64,000 nucleotides of DNA from Cenococcum geophilum 1.58 (lineage: Eukaryota > Ascomycota > Dothideomycetes > Gloniales > Gloniaceae). Location: positions 434,001-498,000 of the forward strand of contig KV748210.1 of the NCBI GenBank assembly GCA_001692895.1, in the 5' to 3' direction. Position numbers and translations under genes: made by a program. A model generated the notes under the pieces. That model was not told the DNA's origin. It did no database searches and worked only from the letters and a program-made list of their open reading frames with translations. This document shows, piece by piece, positions 1 to 12,049 of this stretch (positions are counted from its first letter, which is position 1; each line of letters begins with the position of its first letter).

Positions 1-1254
1 ATAATATAAGCTGCACCTTTTATGTTATTAATAAGAAAATAAAACTGTAAAATCATTACTGTAATAATAGAAGATATTAAAAAGGCGCTAAAACTAAAGC
101 AGTATATTAACCCTTAACCTCTTATACCCGAGAAGTACTATAATTTAATTAATAAGTTTAAAAAACAATTTATAGACTAGCTACCCCTATATTAAGATAA
201 ATACGATTTTAAGATAGAACTTAAATCTAGTATAATACCTAAGTTTGGTCCGCTATATAGAATGTTATAAGAAGAGCTGCTTATAATATAATAATACCTT
301 AAGGAACATCTAGAAAAAGAATTTATTTGCCCTAATTAATTACTATTTACCTTACCTATACTATTTATTAAGAAGCTAGAAGAAGGCTTAAAATTTTATA
401 TTAATTACTAAGCTTTAAATATAATTATAATTTAAAACTAGTATCTAATTCCCCTAATTTAAGAGACGCTTAACCGCCTAGTAAAAGTATAATATTTTAT
501 AAAGCTTAATATAGTCGCTGCCTTTAATCGAATTCGTGTTTATAAAGGAAATAAAAAGTATATAGCCTTCTAAACACGATAGGGACTCTTTAAATACCTA
601 GTAATGCCATTTAGTATAAAGAACGGTCCCGGTATATTTTAGCAATATATTAATAATACGCTTTATAAATTCCTTAATATATTTATTACCGCGTATATTA
701 ATAATATCTTAATTTACTTATCTTTGCTTTCTAAGTATTAAAAGTACGTTTAAATAGTCCTTAAATGCCTGCAAGATGCGGGCTTATAATGCAATATTAA
801 GAAATATAAGTTCCACGTGTCCGAAGTTACGTACTTAGGCCTAATTATATCCCGCAATGAAATTAAAATAGATCCTAAGAAGGTCGCTACGATTATAAAC
901 TAGGGAAGCCCTAGTAATATATAAGATTTTTAAAGATTTTTAAAATTCGCAAATTTTTATTAATAATTTATTAATTACTTCTTAAAAATTACCTAACTAT
1001 TAGTAAACCTAATAAAGAAGAATATAAAATTTAAATAAACTACTAAATGCGAATAAGCCTTAAATAACTTAAAATAACGTTTTATAACCGCTCTAATTCT
1101 TACTTACTTTAACCCTAACTATAAATATATTATTAAAACGGACTTATCTAATTATGCTCTTAGGGGAGTGTTATCGCAATATAATAAGAACGGTAAGCTA
1201 TATCTAGTAGCCTTTTTCCCCCAAAAGCTTACCCCTACTAAATTAAACTATAAG
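1..1254 (+). pseudogene. Gypsy A reverse transcriptase fragment
   Basis: Conceptual translation gives the Gypsy RT series with stops. A KYLVMPF-like block is followed near 694-711 by YINNILIY, where functional enzymes have YIDDILIY. Both catalytic Asp codons read AAT, as expected from G-to-A change. Downstream come the LGLIIS and FLKFANFY blocks of the RT thumb. The frame breaks at NYK, inside RNase H, exactly where the Copia element is inserted. The fragment is non-functional. It aligns by eye with element B at 15.35-16.56 kb, so A and B belong to related families. Confidence 0.85.
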
Positions 1255-1525
1255 TGTTCGTACTAACTTAATAGCACGAGTGAGTCAGATCCAGGGGCAC
1301 GAAATACGTGTAGTATCGTATGCTCTTTTGGATAATAATAACTGTCGATTATATGAAGCAGACTACGTGGTCTATATACTAATACACCTCCCCCCTAATT
1401 AGTTAGTGCTTCATAAGTGCACCAGACGCGTAAGCGGGTGGTTGGTGCACTGGACGCGTAAACGCGTACCTAGTGTACCGAACGCGTAAGCACGCGGTTA
1501 GTACAATAGGTGCTATAATTATACA
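1255..1525 (-). repeat. 3' LTR of Copia-1
   Basis: 271-bp partner of the LTR at 7228-7498, with the same termini. The TSD copy ATAAG lies at 1250-1254. Differences from its partner are transitions in both directions, meaning each copy was mutated independently after insertion. Confidence 0.93.
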
Positions 1526-1699
1526 CTGGCGGTACTTGAAAAATGAAAGCACCTGTATATAGCCTCCGTAATTGTCTTAATAGAACCATAAAACACATAA
1601 GAAAATACATAGGAAATCCCTCCTAGGGTGCCTTCTGGGTTGCCTTCCAAATAGTACTCCAAGCTGGCCGTAGGTCCTGCTTACGGTCCGTAAAATAAA

Positions 1700-4600
1700 C
1701 TATACGGCCTTTTGATAGGCCGTGAATGCACCATACGGCCTTCCGACGGGCCGTAACTAAACCATAAATGCTCCGTTAGTCTCACTTTACCCATTCTATA
1801 ACCTTTAGGTTAAGCTTATTCGTATTAATTAGGGTTTTAAGAGCTTAATACGGCTTTACCTTAGTCATAGCGTCTACTAGGTTATCTCCACTACTAATCT
1901 ATTTAACCTCCGTAATCTCACGTCGTTTATAGGCCTGATATAAGCACATTAGGTTAACTATAAGCCTCTTCTCTTATATCGTACCTAGTTTAACTAGGCA
2001 GTCGTAAAGGGACTTTAAATCGGTATATAAAACTAGGGGTAACTACTCTAGTTATAGAATCTTCTGGACCGTTAATTTAATTACGGCTGCTATATTAAAT
2101 CCATAAGCTAATGCATATAGTTTAGAAGCTAGTACACTACGGGTTACTCATTTGCACTTAATTAAAGACCAATATAGTATATTTACGTCCTAATTGCGGT
2201 CCATAAGTACAATTACAAAGCCGATTTATAATAATAGGTCCCTATTATTAGTAAAGGAGGCGTCCGTAAATACTAGTAGGCTAAGGGAATTTAGATCTAG
2301 TGGTATAAAAGTAAGTCCCCTTACTGCATTGTCGATTTGCCACTAAATGCGCTTATTAAGCTGCTTAACATTTTCTTCTTATAGATCTACTGCCTGGGCC
2401 GCAAAGGACAAGTCATAGGCAGATTTAGGTTAGCAGACTATAGCAATATAGGCGCCTCTTACACGCTATGCAGCGTATTGGTCCTTTATATTTACGGTTT
2501 TATAGGTCTCTCCACGGGAGCTAGTAAGGTCTATAGGCTTTACTATAACGGGCTTTAGGTTTTAAGCTTAGCGTTCCTAAGTTAACTTAATTAGGTTACC
2601 CTTTTATATAATTAAGCCTCCATTAAACTTAATTAGGGTCTACTCAGTTAACTACTCTCGCGGCTTTACTAAGAACTTTACCTTTTATAATTTAGTTTCT
2701 TTAGCGTCCGTAAAGGTCTAGTCTATTAGGAAGAGGGTATTATCCGTTTAGAGTCCAACAATACTAAGGCCGTTTAATAGGCTATATAGGAGGCAGGGGT
2801 TATAGGTCAACTGTTCCATTTTAAGTTTACTAACGTAGCGCTAGTAGTATATCTTAAACCAATGGTTTCCAGCTTCCGGTACTCCGTATAGAGGTTTTAC
2901 AACCTATAGGATTGTTCCTGGTTATAGGTTAAGCTCAGGGGATAGTCGTATAAAGATGTCCCTACTTAGGTAAGTATTAGACTGCATATAGGCTTGCGAG
3001 ATATCCCGTAGGTAAAGAGCTACGGGTTTACTTTACTATAGTCCGGGCGTAAGTATAAGTATAATCCATTAGCTAACTCATTAAATTGTAGGCGATTGCA
3101 TAAGGACTAAGCCCTTCCCTTAGTCATTATAGGCTTATACAATAAGCCTTAATTTTTTAAAAGCTTTATCAGTATCTAGGTGCTTAATTTCGTTAACAAA
3201 GCATAAGTTAAATATACAGACGCCTTACAGAACGTCTTTCTCCGTTATAACCGCAAAGACGCCCTTTTTAAGTAGTCCGTTAATCTCTTTACGTCGTAAG
3301 TCCGTAAAGGGGGTTTCCTATACTAGAACTGATATATCCACAGGCGGAGATTGCCTTGCGGATATTCCTGCGGAGGTTAGGTAAGTCTCCGTTATAGTAT
3401 TCTTAGTTACAGGGTGCTTTCGGGGGCGTCCTCGACCGCGCTTTATAGTAGGTATAGCGGGTTTAGTGGGTTTCTGGAGGACTTCTAGGGTAGGCAAGGG
3501 TGCTTCTAGCTCGTCTAATTCGGCGGTTGCTTCTGGTTTATCTAGCTTAGTAGTTGCTTCTAGTTCGTCTGGCTTGACGTCGTGGGTGTCTTCAGGCCGA
3601 AAGTAGGGTTTTACGGACGTGCTCCTAAAGCTAGTTAGGCCGCTAGGAAGTTGTACATAGCACGTCTCGTTTTTTACAGCTAGTAAACGGTAGGGTCCGG
3701 TCCACTTACCGCTTTCACGCCATATAAGGACTTCAGAGTTAAGCGGGAGGTCGTGTACTAGGGTCGTGTTAGGTCCGTTGCGGTAGTATAGGGCGTTATT
3801 AATAGCTTGCTTGGCCCGTAGCTTAACTATTTCGGCCATTACCTTCCGTATTATAGCTGCTTATTCCGTAATAGACGGGGCAGGAGGGCCTAGGTTGCTT
3901 ATCCTTAGGTAGGCTCCATAAACCAAGAGGGTGGGTACTAGTCCATTAGGGCCAGCGGTATTATTTACAGCTTTTACGGCCATCTATAAAGCCAATTCCT
4001 TTTAGATGTCCTTACACTCGTCCATAATAATCTAATAAGCTCTCCGTAGAGCTAGGTAAGCTCGCTTAATAAGCCTAATAGACTAGTGCGCCTTAACTAG
4101 AACGGCTTTTATTGAGATAGCTATAGCTATAGCGTACTATTGGAATTCTTTACTAATAAAGTTCCTACTGGTGTCGTGGGTAATATACTTAGGGGGTCTA
4201 ACGTATATGTTAATCTAGCAGGTCCGTAGAATGTCCTAAGTATATTTTACGGATATATTTTACAACTAACGGGCGGCTTAATAGCGGGTTGCCTCGTCGA
4301 TTATATATAATACTAGACTACCGTTAATGTATATAATGTCCACGTACACTAAGTAGTTGAAGTTAAGGTCCTTATAAAGGGTGAACTTAAATTAGCCTAG
4401 GGAACGTCCGTATTTCTAGCAGAAGGAGTAGTATTTAGTTAGGTAATTAACTGCCTTCCTATTAACGTCGTCGTGTCCAGAGCGTTTAAGGACTCTATAT
4501 AGCTTTTCGGCTAACAAGTGGCCGGAACGGCTGTGCAGACAGTAGATCTCCGTACTAGTAAGGTAGTATAGGTTATAGTCAAAAGATTCCTAAATATAGG

Positions 4601-7030
4601 TCCATAAAGTCTCTCCCTATATAAGGAACGGGTATCCGAATTGTTATATAATTAGTAGGGTAATATACTTACTTCCTGGGGCAGTTACAGGGCCAATTAG
4701 GGTGTCCGTAATATTATTATAGTACACCTATAACCTATCCATGTCTGCAAGATAGAGTAGGAAGGAGGTGTCCACTTTTACCACGTGGAAGTTAACTAGG
4801 CTAATTAAAGTCTTAACTTTAACTAATCCAATTAATGCGGTTAAGCCGATGCCGAATTAAACGTTTACGGCCCCAGTTTACGTAATATTAATGTCCGTAT
4901 TATCATTTACGGTAGTCTTATACGCAAGGTATTGTCCATAACCTACAGTAGACTTCTTAGAGGCACCTGTGTCAATCATAACACCGTAAAATTTCTTAGG
5001 GGTATAGCGTTCTGTAGTAATATATGCAAATAGGTCCTACTTATAATCTATAACGTCTATAACGGGGATACTTACGGAATAGTTTTTAGGCGTAACTAAG
5101 TATATAAAGGAACGGTCGGCTAATACGGTCGTAATATTAAAGGCTTAGCTGTCCGTAAAAGGTCCAAAAGTAGTTAGGAATATCTCTAAGGTCTCTTATT
5201 CCTAAGCGTCTAAATCAAAGTTAAATATAAGGGCTTCTATTAACTTATTAGGGGGCTCTTTTACTTCCTTTCCTTTATATTCCAAAATAAACTAGCTAAT
5301 ACGGCTATTAAGTCTCTTCCTAAACTTATTATGTTCTTCCTAGGTATGCCTTATAGACTAATATCCTTCCTTACCGCACACGAAGCACTTCTAGCTAGTC
5401 CGTCTATAGGGGTATATTTTCATACGGGAGTTGCTATGGGGGTTACGGGTGGGACTTAGTCGGTACGGGTACTGCTAGCGGTAGCGGCGGTCCGTAAAGT
5501 AGACGTCTAAGTCTATTTACGGATATTAAATATCCGCAGTAAAGGCTTAAGTGCTGCCTAGTGGGTTTAAGACTTCGTACATTATAATAGAGGAGCGTAG
5601 ATCATTAATAAGGCCAGCTAAGGTATCTGTAGGCTTATAATAGGCGTACTTATAGGGCTCTACTTCCTAGCAGGCTGTAATAAGTTTATTATACAGGAAG
5701 TCGTCTATTCGAAGCTTGGCGTTAAGGCCATGCTATAGGTGCCAGAAGTCTTTAATGAGAATTTACAGGCACTCTATAGTCGATTTTTCAGTATTCTTAT
5801 CAATTACGGTCCGTAGCTTGGTCGCATTCCATTAGGTAAGGATATCACGCTTATATTCCGGTCCTTTAAAGTAGTTACGGGTAGCTTTGTATAGTTTATT
5901 AAAGGGAACACTAAGGGGGTTACTCTTGAGGTTGGTGTAGTAGTGGTTGAGTACTAGGCCGCGCAGTATAGTAGAGTAGGCTTGGCTGAACTCTTGTTTA
6001 GGAATGTTAGCCTTTTAGCAAAGGTCCGTAAAGATAGTCAGTTTAAAGTCAAAATTGTTATTTTCACCGCTGTACTTAGATTCGTCGGTATAGAGCTTAG
6101 CCAGGTTAGCTAGTTCCTTGCCATAGGTCTTCGCTTAGGTATGTTACGGATCTATAACTTACGGATCTGTAGCTTGTGGATATATGGCTTGCGGATATAT
6201 AGTTTACGGATATATGGTTTGCGGATCTATGACTTAGGTAGGTTGCGGATCTGTGGTTTTGTCAACGGAAGGGTTTTAGTCCGTATTTTAGTTTACGAGG
6301 GTATTATGGTCCGTAATTTGGGTTGCGGGGGTATTGCGGTCCGTAGTTTAGGTATTAGGTATACTTTAGCCAGTAAGATCAATTCTAATACTACTTAGGT
6401 TTGTAGAACGAATTCAGTTAAAAGGGTCAGCTATAAGGCCAGAGATTCTATTAAGTTTGAAGGAGGCAAAGAGGTTGTTGGTTTTAATATAATCTAAGAT
6501 CTACTCTTTGGTCTATTCCGTTTAGTCTTTCTTATATAGTATATCGTATAGGGACCGTGTAATAGTAACTCGTTTGTCTTTTTTAACCTATATACCTTAG
6601 TAACGCAAAAGGTTTCGTAGGTTACGGACAAGTATAATGCTGCAAGCCTTAAAAGTAGCTTCCGTAAAGTCTACAAAGTCTTCCTTATATTGCTCCCACA
6701 GGTCGTCGTTTATAAGCTTATAATGTCCGTATTTAAGGACTTTAAACTTAATATAATTATTAACGTCGTTTATAGATATAAGGTCAACTCCCTAACTCTA
6801 CTTCTCTTAGCCTTCGTCGATTTGCTTGCTTATATCCGCTATGCTATATAGTATAGTGCGTAGCGGGTAGGGAGGGTCTTGTAGTATCCGTAAAAGCAGT
6901 TAGCAGGTCCGCGGTGGTTCGCAAAAGGGTAAGGATATCTCCATAAGGGGTCTAAAAAGACGTTAAAGGTATTAATAGAGGGTGTAGTAGGAATAGGGGT
7001 TCAAGGTTTAAGGATGGGGGGTTCCATAAA
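1700..7030 (-). pseudogene. Copia-1 gag-pol, RIP-inactivated
   Basis: Minus-strand landmarks in order. A gag CCHC knuckle lies at about 5390-5345 (KCFVCGKEGY, then a stop where Trp is expected). A protease block near 4995-4945 reads GVMIDTGASKKS. The GAG-pre-integrase and integrase zone at about 4560-4200 contains HSRSGHLLAEKL and CxxC residues. The integrase C-terminal region is the one stretch still open, 3839-3318, 173 codons, starting MAEIVKLRAKQA. The RT tail near 2775-2750 has TDNTLFL, where the family has TDDTLFL. RNase H lies at about 2300-1860 with TDASF, LYALAYG and LYTDLKSL. Many TAG/TAA codons make it non-coding overall. Start and end are approximate. Confidence 0.85.
6144..6362. 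repeat. Tandem repeats with 15-bp and 30-bp periods inside Copia-1 gag
   Basis: Six contiguous 15-bp units of the form TTRCGGATMTATRRY run from 6144 to 6233, and a seventh lies at 6243-6257. They are followed by 30-bp-period units that start GTCCGTA at 6279, 6309 and 6339. Both periods are multiples of three, so in the gag strand they encoded short peptide repeats. The 85-residue frame on the plus strand is the complement of this array. Confidence 0.8.
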
Positions 7031-7227
7031 GGTCTATATTCGCGTCTATAAACTTCCGGTAAACCGTACTAAGACTTAAACAAGTATACGGGGTTAGTAA
7101 TAGTTCCGTAATCCTTTACCTTCTAACCTTCCAGCAGGTCGTACTAGGATTAAACGGGTAGTTGCTGTCGAGTATCGCTCGGGGGAGGTATCGAGTGATT
7201 GCTGATCTGTGCGCGCTCACTAATCAG

Positions 7228-7498
7228 TGTTCATACTAACTTAATAGCACGAGTAAGTCAGATCCAGGGGCACGAAATACGTGTAGTATCGTATGCTCTT
7301 TTAGATAATAGTGACTGTCGATTGTATAAAGCAGACTATGTGGTCTATATACTAATACACCTCCCCCCTGATTAGTTAGTGCTTTATAAGTGCACCAGAC
7401 GCGTAAGCGGGTGGTTAGTGCACTAGACGCGTAAACGCGTACCTGGTGTACCGAACGCGTAAGCACGCGGTTAGTATAACAGGTGCTGTAATTATACA
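7228..7498 (-). repeat. 5' LTR of Copia-1
   Basis: 271-bp LTR, TG..CA bounded when read on the minus strand. It contains a repeated ACGCGTAAGC-like motif near 7399-7470. It is 3'-adjacent to the TSD copy ATAAG at 7499-7503. The reading frame across its complement at 7236-7511 is a by-product of the LTR, not a gene. Confidence 0.93.
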
Positions 7499-9780
7499 AT
7501 AAGATATACAATAAGGAACTACTTATAATTATTAGATGCTTTAAATAATAGCGTTTAAAACTTAAAGAATTATTATTTCCAATATGCGTGTTAACGGACT
7601 ATAAAAACCTATAGTACTTTATAACTATAAAGCAGTTAATATAGCGCCAAATTTATTAGGCTAAATACCTCTTATAATTTAACTTTAAAATTATATACTA
7701 ACTAGGTAAACTTAATTAGAAGCCTAATATATTAATATAACGATTATAAGACTTACCTATAAACGCCTTAGATAAACGGATTACAAATTAATTATAGATT
7801 TTATTACCCCCTAAACGTTTTAAGAAACTACGTTCTATATTCTTAGATATAAAACTTAATAGAAATTAATTAGAAATTAATAAATAGGAAATAGAAATTA
7901 ATAAGTTAATAGAATATAAATATAAGAACAATATATAGATAGCAGATATAATAAAAGCAATTTAACTAGGAAAACGATAGTATAAGAATATTACACTCGC
8001 TAAATGCGAAATTTGTAATAACTAATTATACTATTAATAGAATATAGTAGTTCCAAATTCTAAACCTTTATAATTTAAGATACTTAAATTTATATATAAT
8101 TTTTATATAGTAGAATATTCTAGCCATATAAAGACCTATAAGATTATTTAATAAGCGTACTACTAGCCTATAATGTACGATTATATACGAAAATATATTC
8201 AAGTATATAGGATATACATGCGTAGAAAGACCTCTTATATAAAGAAATAAGGAGTACTTTAACCGCTGCCAATTCCAATATAAAGATGGCGAGATATCTT
8301 AATTAACTTTATAGTTAACTTACCTAACAGTAATAAGTTTATAAATATTATAGTAGTTATTAACTATCTTACGAAAATATAATATAGAATTTCTATAGAC
8401 TTAATTAATGCGATATTAATAGCCGAATATTTTATTAAGTACGTCTTTAAGCTACACAGACTTCCTAATTTAATAGTATCCGACTATAAAAGCCAGTTCG
8501 TTTTAGACTTTTAGCAAGCCCTATATAAATAATTAGATATTTAAACTTAACTCTTAACTATATTCTATTTAGAGATAAATAGGTAAACTAAAATTACGAA
8601 CGCAATTATAGAATAATACCTATAAATATACTACTCCTACCTATAAGACAACTAGGAAAAGTGGCTACCTTTAGCTAAGTTTACTGCGAATAATACAACA
8701 AACGAATTAATAGGCATAACGCTGTTCTACGTAACCTACGGATAAAACCCTTAACTTAGATTTAAACTATGGCCTAAAATTAATATAATAGGACTTATAA
8801 TTAAATAATTTTAGTTAATTAATATATATAACTTTGCTGTTTAAATAAAGTAGTTAACGGAACTATCATAAAGTAAATTAGCATATGCTTAATTAGTATA
8901 GGAATAGCATATAAATAAAGGACAAGCTCCCGTATAGGACTTTAAGGAAGGAGATATAGTTTACCTAAATATATAAAACCTAAAGACTTAATAACCCTTA
9001 AAGAAACCTAATTAGAAGTTTATAGGCCTATACCAAATTAAAAAAAACTAAGCCCATATTCTTATAAGCTTAAACTACTAACTAAAATAAAAATATATCT
9101 AACGTTTTATATAAGCTTACTGTAACCTTTAAAGGGTAAACCTATAACTTGCGAAGTGCCGCCGCCACCTTCTATAATTATTAATAACGGTAATAATTCT
9201 TACTTTATTAACTTAATTAACGATATATAATAGAAAATATAATCTAAATAATTTAAACTTTTTATTAAGTAAAAAGGATATAAAATATAAACCTAGGAAA
9301 CCTATAACCAGATTAAGGCTAACGCGCCTTCCTTAGTAAAAGAATTCTATAAAGACTATCCTTTACGGCCTATTTTAACTAAATAGATATAATATAAAGG
9401 CATATAATTACTATCTAACATAAATATATAAAATATAATAGTAGGAAGCTTAAAATTAAAAAGAACTTAAAATATATTATAATATTTATAATATAATTAC
9501 GTAATATATAAGATATTAAGGAACTTTAACCGCTGGTTAAAGTTATCTAATTAGTTAGATTTGCCTTACTAAGACCTACTATAAAGATATTAGTTCTGCT
9601 TACTACCTTAACTAAACTAATAGTAATTTTCTATACCGGGCATAGAAAATCCTAATTAGTCCATTTATAATTAGAACTAGTAAAACTCTATACCGCTACC
9701 TAATGCGAATATATAAAAACGCGATAAGTTATAAAGTCTTAACTAAATTAAATTGTTTTAGACCTTTAGCTAAAGGGGGG
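7499..9780 (+). pseudogene. Gypsy A RNase H and integrase, continuing after the Copia insertion
   Basis: The reading resumes with IYNKELL (family: IYDKELLAI), the RNase H motif cut by Copia-1. It continues with an integrase KCEIC zinc-finger remnant near 8008 and the PLPIP..RWRDI..DFIVNLP block near 8260-8330. The catalytic-core block LIVSDYKSQF follows near 8470-8510. The GKGQAPV-like region and a degraded C-terminus follow. Stops are TAA/TAG at Gln and Trp positions. A G-run PPT ends the segment. It is non-functional. Confidence 0.82.
9522..9720 (+). repeat. Palindrome-bearing repeat (copy 1) in the 3' spacer of Gypsy A
   Basis: A 23-bp hairpin AACTTTAAC-CGCTG-GTTAAAGTT at 9522-9544 is followed by a core containing a 25-bp near-perfect palindrome, 9626-9650, centred on CCGGG. 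The same core occurs at about 11856-12000 in the same plus orientation, although the host elements point in opposite directions. This suggests a small independent mobile sequence rather than shared Gypsy 3' sequence. Confidence 0.55.
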
Positions 9781-9784
9781 GTAC

Positions 9785-10075
9785 TATAATGGGACTAGCC
9801 TAGTTATAGTAGGAATGTCTTAGTAAAACACTTAATAGATAAATTCTAACGCTTTAACTAAATTCTGCCAAATTCTGCTAGCTTAATTAACTTCTGTTAA
9901 GTTCTACTAAATTAATTAAATTTTACTAAAGTCCGTTAAAGACCGCGTGCGTATATACGCACGCATTAACCACTAAGCCCCTAACTATTTAATTATATAA
10001 TTCTCTTGTTATTCCTTTCTCTTCTTTACACAACGTCTTGTTCTTAGCGAAAGTTATATACCCTTAGATTTAGAT
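9785..10075 (+). repeat. 3' LTR of Gypsy A (right border uncertain)
   Basis: It begins immediately after the polypurine tract with TATAATGGGAC, matching the 3' LTR start of element B (TATTACGGGAT) at 26386. It carries degraded copies of the AATTCTGCCAA motif also seen in the LTRs of B. The end was not fixed because the 5' LTR is outside the window. Confidence 0.65.
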
Positions 10076-11578
10076 AGAATTTACATCGTTTCTTTAAATC
10101 TTCCCCTGAAGTCTCTTCGCGCCCTTATACGTCCCTATAAACTTAGTATGCGTTATTATAATAAAATATAAAACTTTTAATTAAATATTGTTTTATTCCT
10201 TATAGTGTATTATTATCCCCCTATATATATATATATATTATCTACTAGTTTAGTTCTTTTTACTATATAGTTATTTTAATTGCCTTTATAGTCTTTAATA
10301 AAATAACCTTATTTTCTATAATTTATATAAGCTCTATCTTTAAGCCACTTTTTTTACTATAGAGTCCGCCTAAATATCTTCTACTACTAAAATCCCTAGT
10401 TTAGCCTCTACTTCTTAGTTCTTTAATTACTTAATCGTTAACCCCTAGGTTTCTATAGTTTCTTATCTTATTTCTTTAGTACTTTAGTACTACTTAGGTC
10501 TATTAGCTCCGCGCTATACTATAGTTTAAATACCTATTACGTCTTTCTTATATATATTAGTCTCTGCTATATTCTTCCTAATTTCTTACTTTAGTATAGC
10601 CGGTTATTAACCTTAATAGCTTACTTAATTAGCTTTCTTATATCGCTTAAATCTTATATCGCTTAAATCTTCTATTAGCATTATTATATTCTAAACTCTA
10701 GCTTTTAGTCCTTGTTAAAACTATATTATTAATACCCCTTAATTCCACTTAGTTTACACTACTAGTATTTAAAACTATATTATATAGTCTATTACTAATC
10801 CCTTTTATATAAGTTAATATAGCTTTTTTTTAGCTACTGCTATTAATTCCGGATCTCTATATATCTATATTAGTCTACTAGTAAATCCTTTCTAGTTTAA
10901 GAATATATACCACGCTTCTAAGTTAGTAGTTAGTAGTTTATTAGCCTATATCTCTATAAAATAAGGTTTAAACTACTCTAATACCTAACCCGTTAAAAAT
11001 AGTCCTATATATGCTACTTAATCTACTAATTCCGCTAGCTTAGTTTTTTATTATTAGATCTTTGGCTTTATTTATATATAAAAATCCCATTAGCTTATAC
11101 TTTTCTTCTATAAATCTCTTAAATAATAGTATTTTAATCTTCTCCCTCTTTATATCTTATAATTACTAAAGTAATACCTAATTATTGGTATTGTTTGCTC
11201 TATAACACTTTTAAGTTAATTTATTATAACTACTTATAAGTTATTATCCCTTATACTAGCATCTCCCCTTAAGCCTAAAGTAGTTACTGCTATAGATGGC
11301 ATAATAACTAGTACTTTAAGTAGTATATTATCTAACTCTATTAATACTATAACTAGGTAGTAAATGTATAATAAAGCTTTATAGGAAATACTACAGTAGA
11401 CTTATTAATAGGCTAAGTATATAGGTAAATAAGAAGTTAATAATATAAATATAACTAGTAAAGTAGGTTACCTAATAGATTAACTCTAATTATATTTTAA
11501 GATTTACTATAAAGAAAAGAACTATTTAGGTAGGGACTATAGTCCTTTAAATATATAATACTATGCCTAAGAAATGTG
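10076..11578 (-). mobile_element. Old Gypsy relic D' (C/D family), truncated
   Basis: From about 10076 the sequence aligns by eye with the gag half of element D (36960-38200) in the same minus orientation, ending in an LTR that starts at 11365. It is more degraded than C or D. The LTR breaks at 11583 where element E enters with TSD CTAAG, and the other LTR half resumes after E at 42285-42476. The pol half is missing to the left, where A adjoins. This is the oldest layer of the stack. Confidence 0.72.
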
Positions 11579-11583
11579 CTAAG
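11365..11583 (-). repeat. First half of the D' LTR, split by element E
   Basis: It aligns with the D LTR (38209-38632): the flanking TTAATACTATAACTAGGTAG and the block around TAGGTAGGGACTATAGTCC are shared. It ends with CTAAG (11579-11583), the left target-site copy of E. Confidence 0.72.
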
Positions 11584-11770
11584 TGTTATAGTGCTGCAAT
11601 GAAGTAGACTAAATAACTACGTTATAGTATAAAGAGGGGAAGAAGGTAGAAAGGGGGTATTGTATATAAATAGTAGGGTCGGCCGCCAAGTCGCTAATAA
11701 TGGGCCAGCTAATAGTAGGAAATAGTACGAGATAGTATAAAACAGTATACGTTAGGTTAGTGCCGTAACA
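11584..11770 (-). repeat. 3' LTR of Gypsy E
   Basis: 187 bp, TG..CA bounded with the terminal inverted hexamer TGTTAY/GTAACA. The TSD CTAAG precedes it. Confidence 0.92.
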
Positions 11771-11849
11771 ATACTCTTCTCCCCTAGATGGTTTAGTCCC
11801 TAAACTAAATAGATAACTTAAAAATAGGTAGTGTATAGGGTTGCCTATT

Positions 11850-12049
11850 TTTTACCGCAAAGATATTAGTTCCGCTTACCGCCCTTAACTAAGTTAATAG
11901 CGATTTTCTATGCCGGGCATGGAAAATTCTAATTAGTTAGTTTAGTAAGTAAGGTTAGTAGAACTCTATACCGCCACCTAAATTAATCCGTATGGCGTTT
12001 CTTAGCGAGAATTTAGCTAATTAGACAACTTTAACTGCTAGTTAAAGTT
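11850..12049. repeat. Palindrome-bearing repeat (copy 2) in the 3' spacer of Gypsy E
   Basis: It contains the 25-bp palindrome centred on CCGGG (11903-11927) and the hairpin AACTTTAAC-TGCTA-GTTAAAGTT (12027-12049). In copy 1 (9522-9720) the hairpin lies upstream of the core; here it lies downstream, in inverted form with its AATTAG flank. The two copies therefore look like two halves of a repeat with hairpins at both ends. Confidence 0.5.

Larger units (their letters stand above)
1255..7498 (-). mobile_element. Complete Ty1/Copia retrotransposon (Copia-1), nested in Gypsy A
   Basis: Two 271-bp LTRs, each starting TGTTC and ending ATACA, bound this 6.24-kb element. The 5-bp target duplication ATAAG is perfect (1250-1254 and 7499-7503). 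Reading the minus strand gives gag with a CCHC knuckle, protease, integrase, RT and RNase H, which is the Copia order. It interrupts the RNase H domain of Gypsy A, and removing it together with one ATAAG restores the A reading. The interior is full of TAG/TAA, while the LTRs keep many CpG and CA dinucleotides and differ by about 16 transitions and no transversions that I can see. Confidence 0.93.
1..10075 (+). mobile_element. Ty3/Gypsy element A, partial, RIP-degraded, split by a Copia insertion
   Basis: The 3' part of a chromoviral-type Ty3/Gypsy retrotransposon; its 5' end lies before base 1. Reverse transcriptase is read at 1-1254, then a Copia element (1255-7498) intervenes, and the same pol reading resumes at 7499 with RNase H and integrase. 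A polypurine tract (about 9772-9781, a run of G) sits directly before the 3' LTR. Trp and Gln codons are replaced by TAG/TAA throughout, so it cannot encode a polyprotein. The order RT, RNase H, integrase, PPT, LTR is the family's normal order. The right border is uncertain because it fades into a second Gypsy relic near 10.0-10.1 kb. Confidence 0.88.

Noticed and set aside
6141..6398. 85-codon plus-strand frame with a repetitive Ile/Leu/Arg/Tyr sequence
   Set aside because: It is the complement of a 15-bp tandem repeat in Copia-1 gag.
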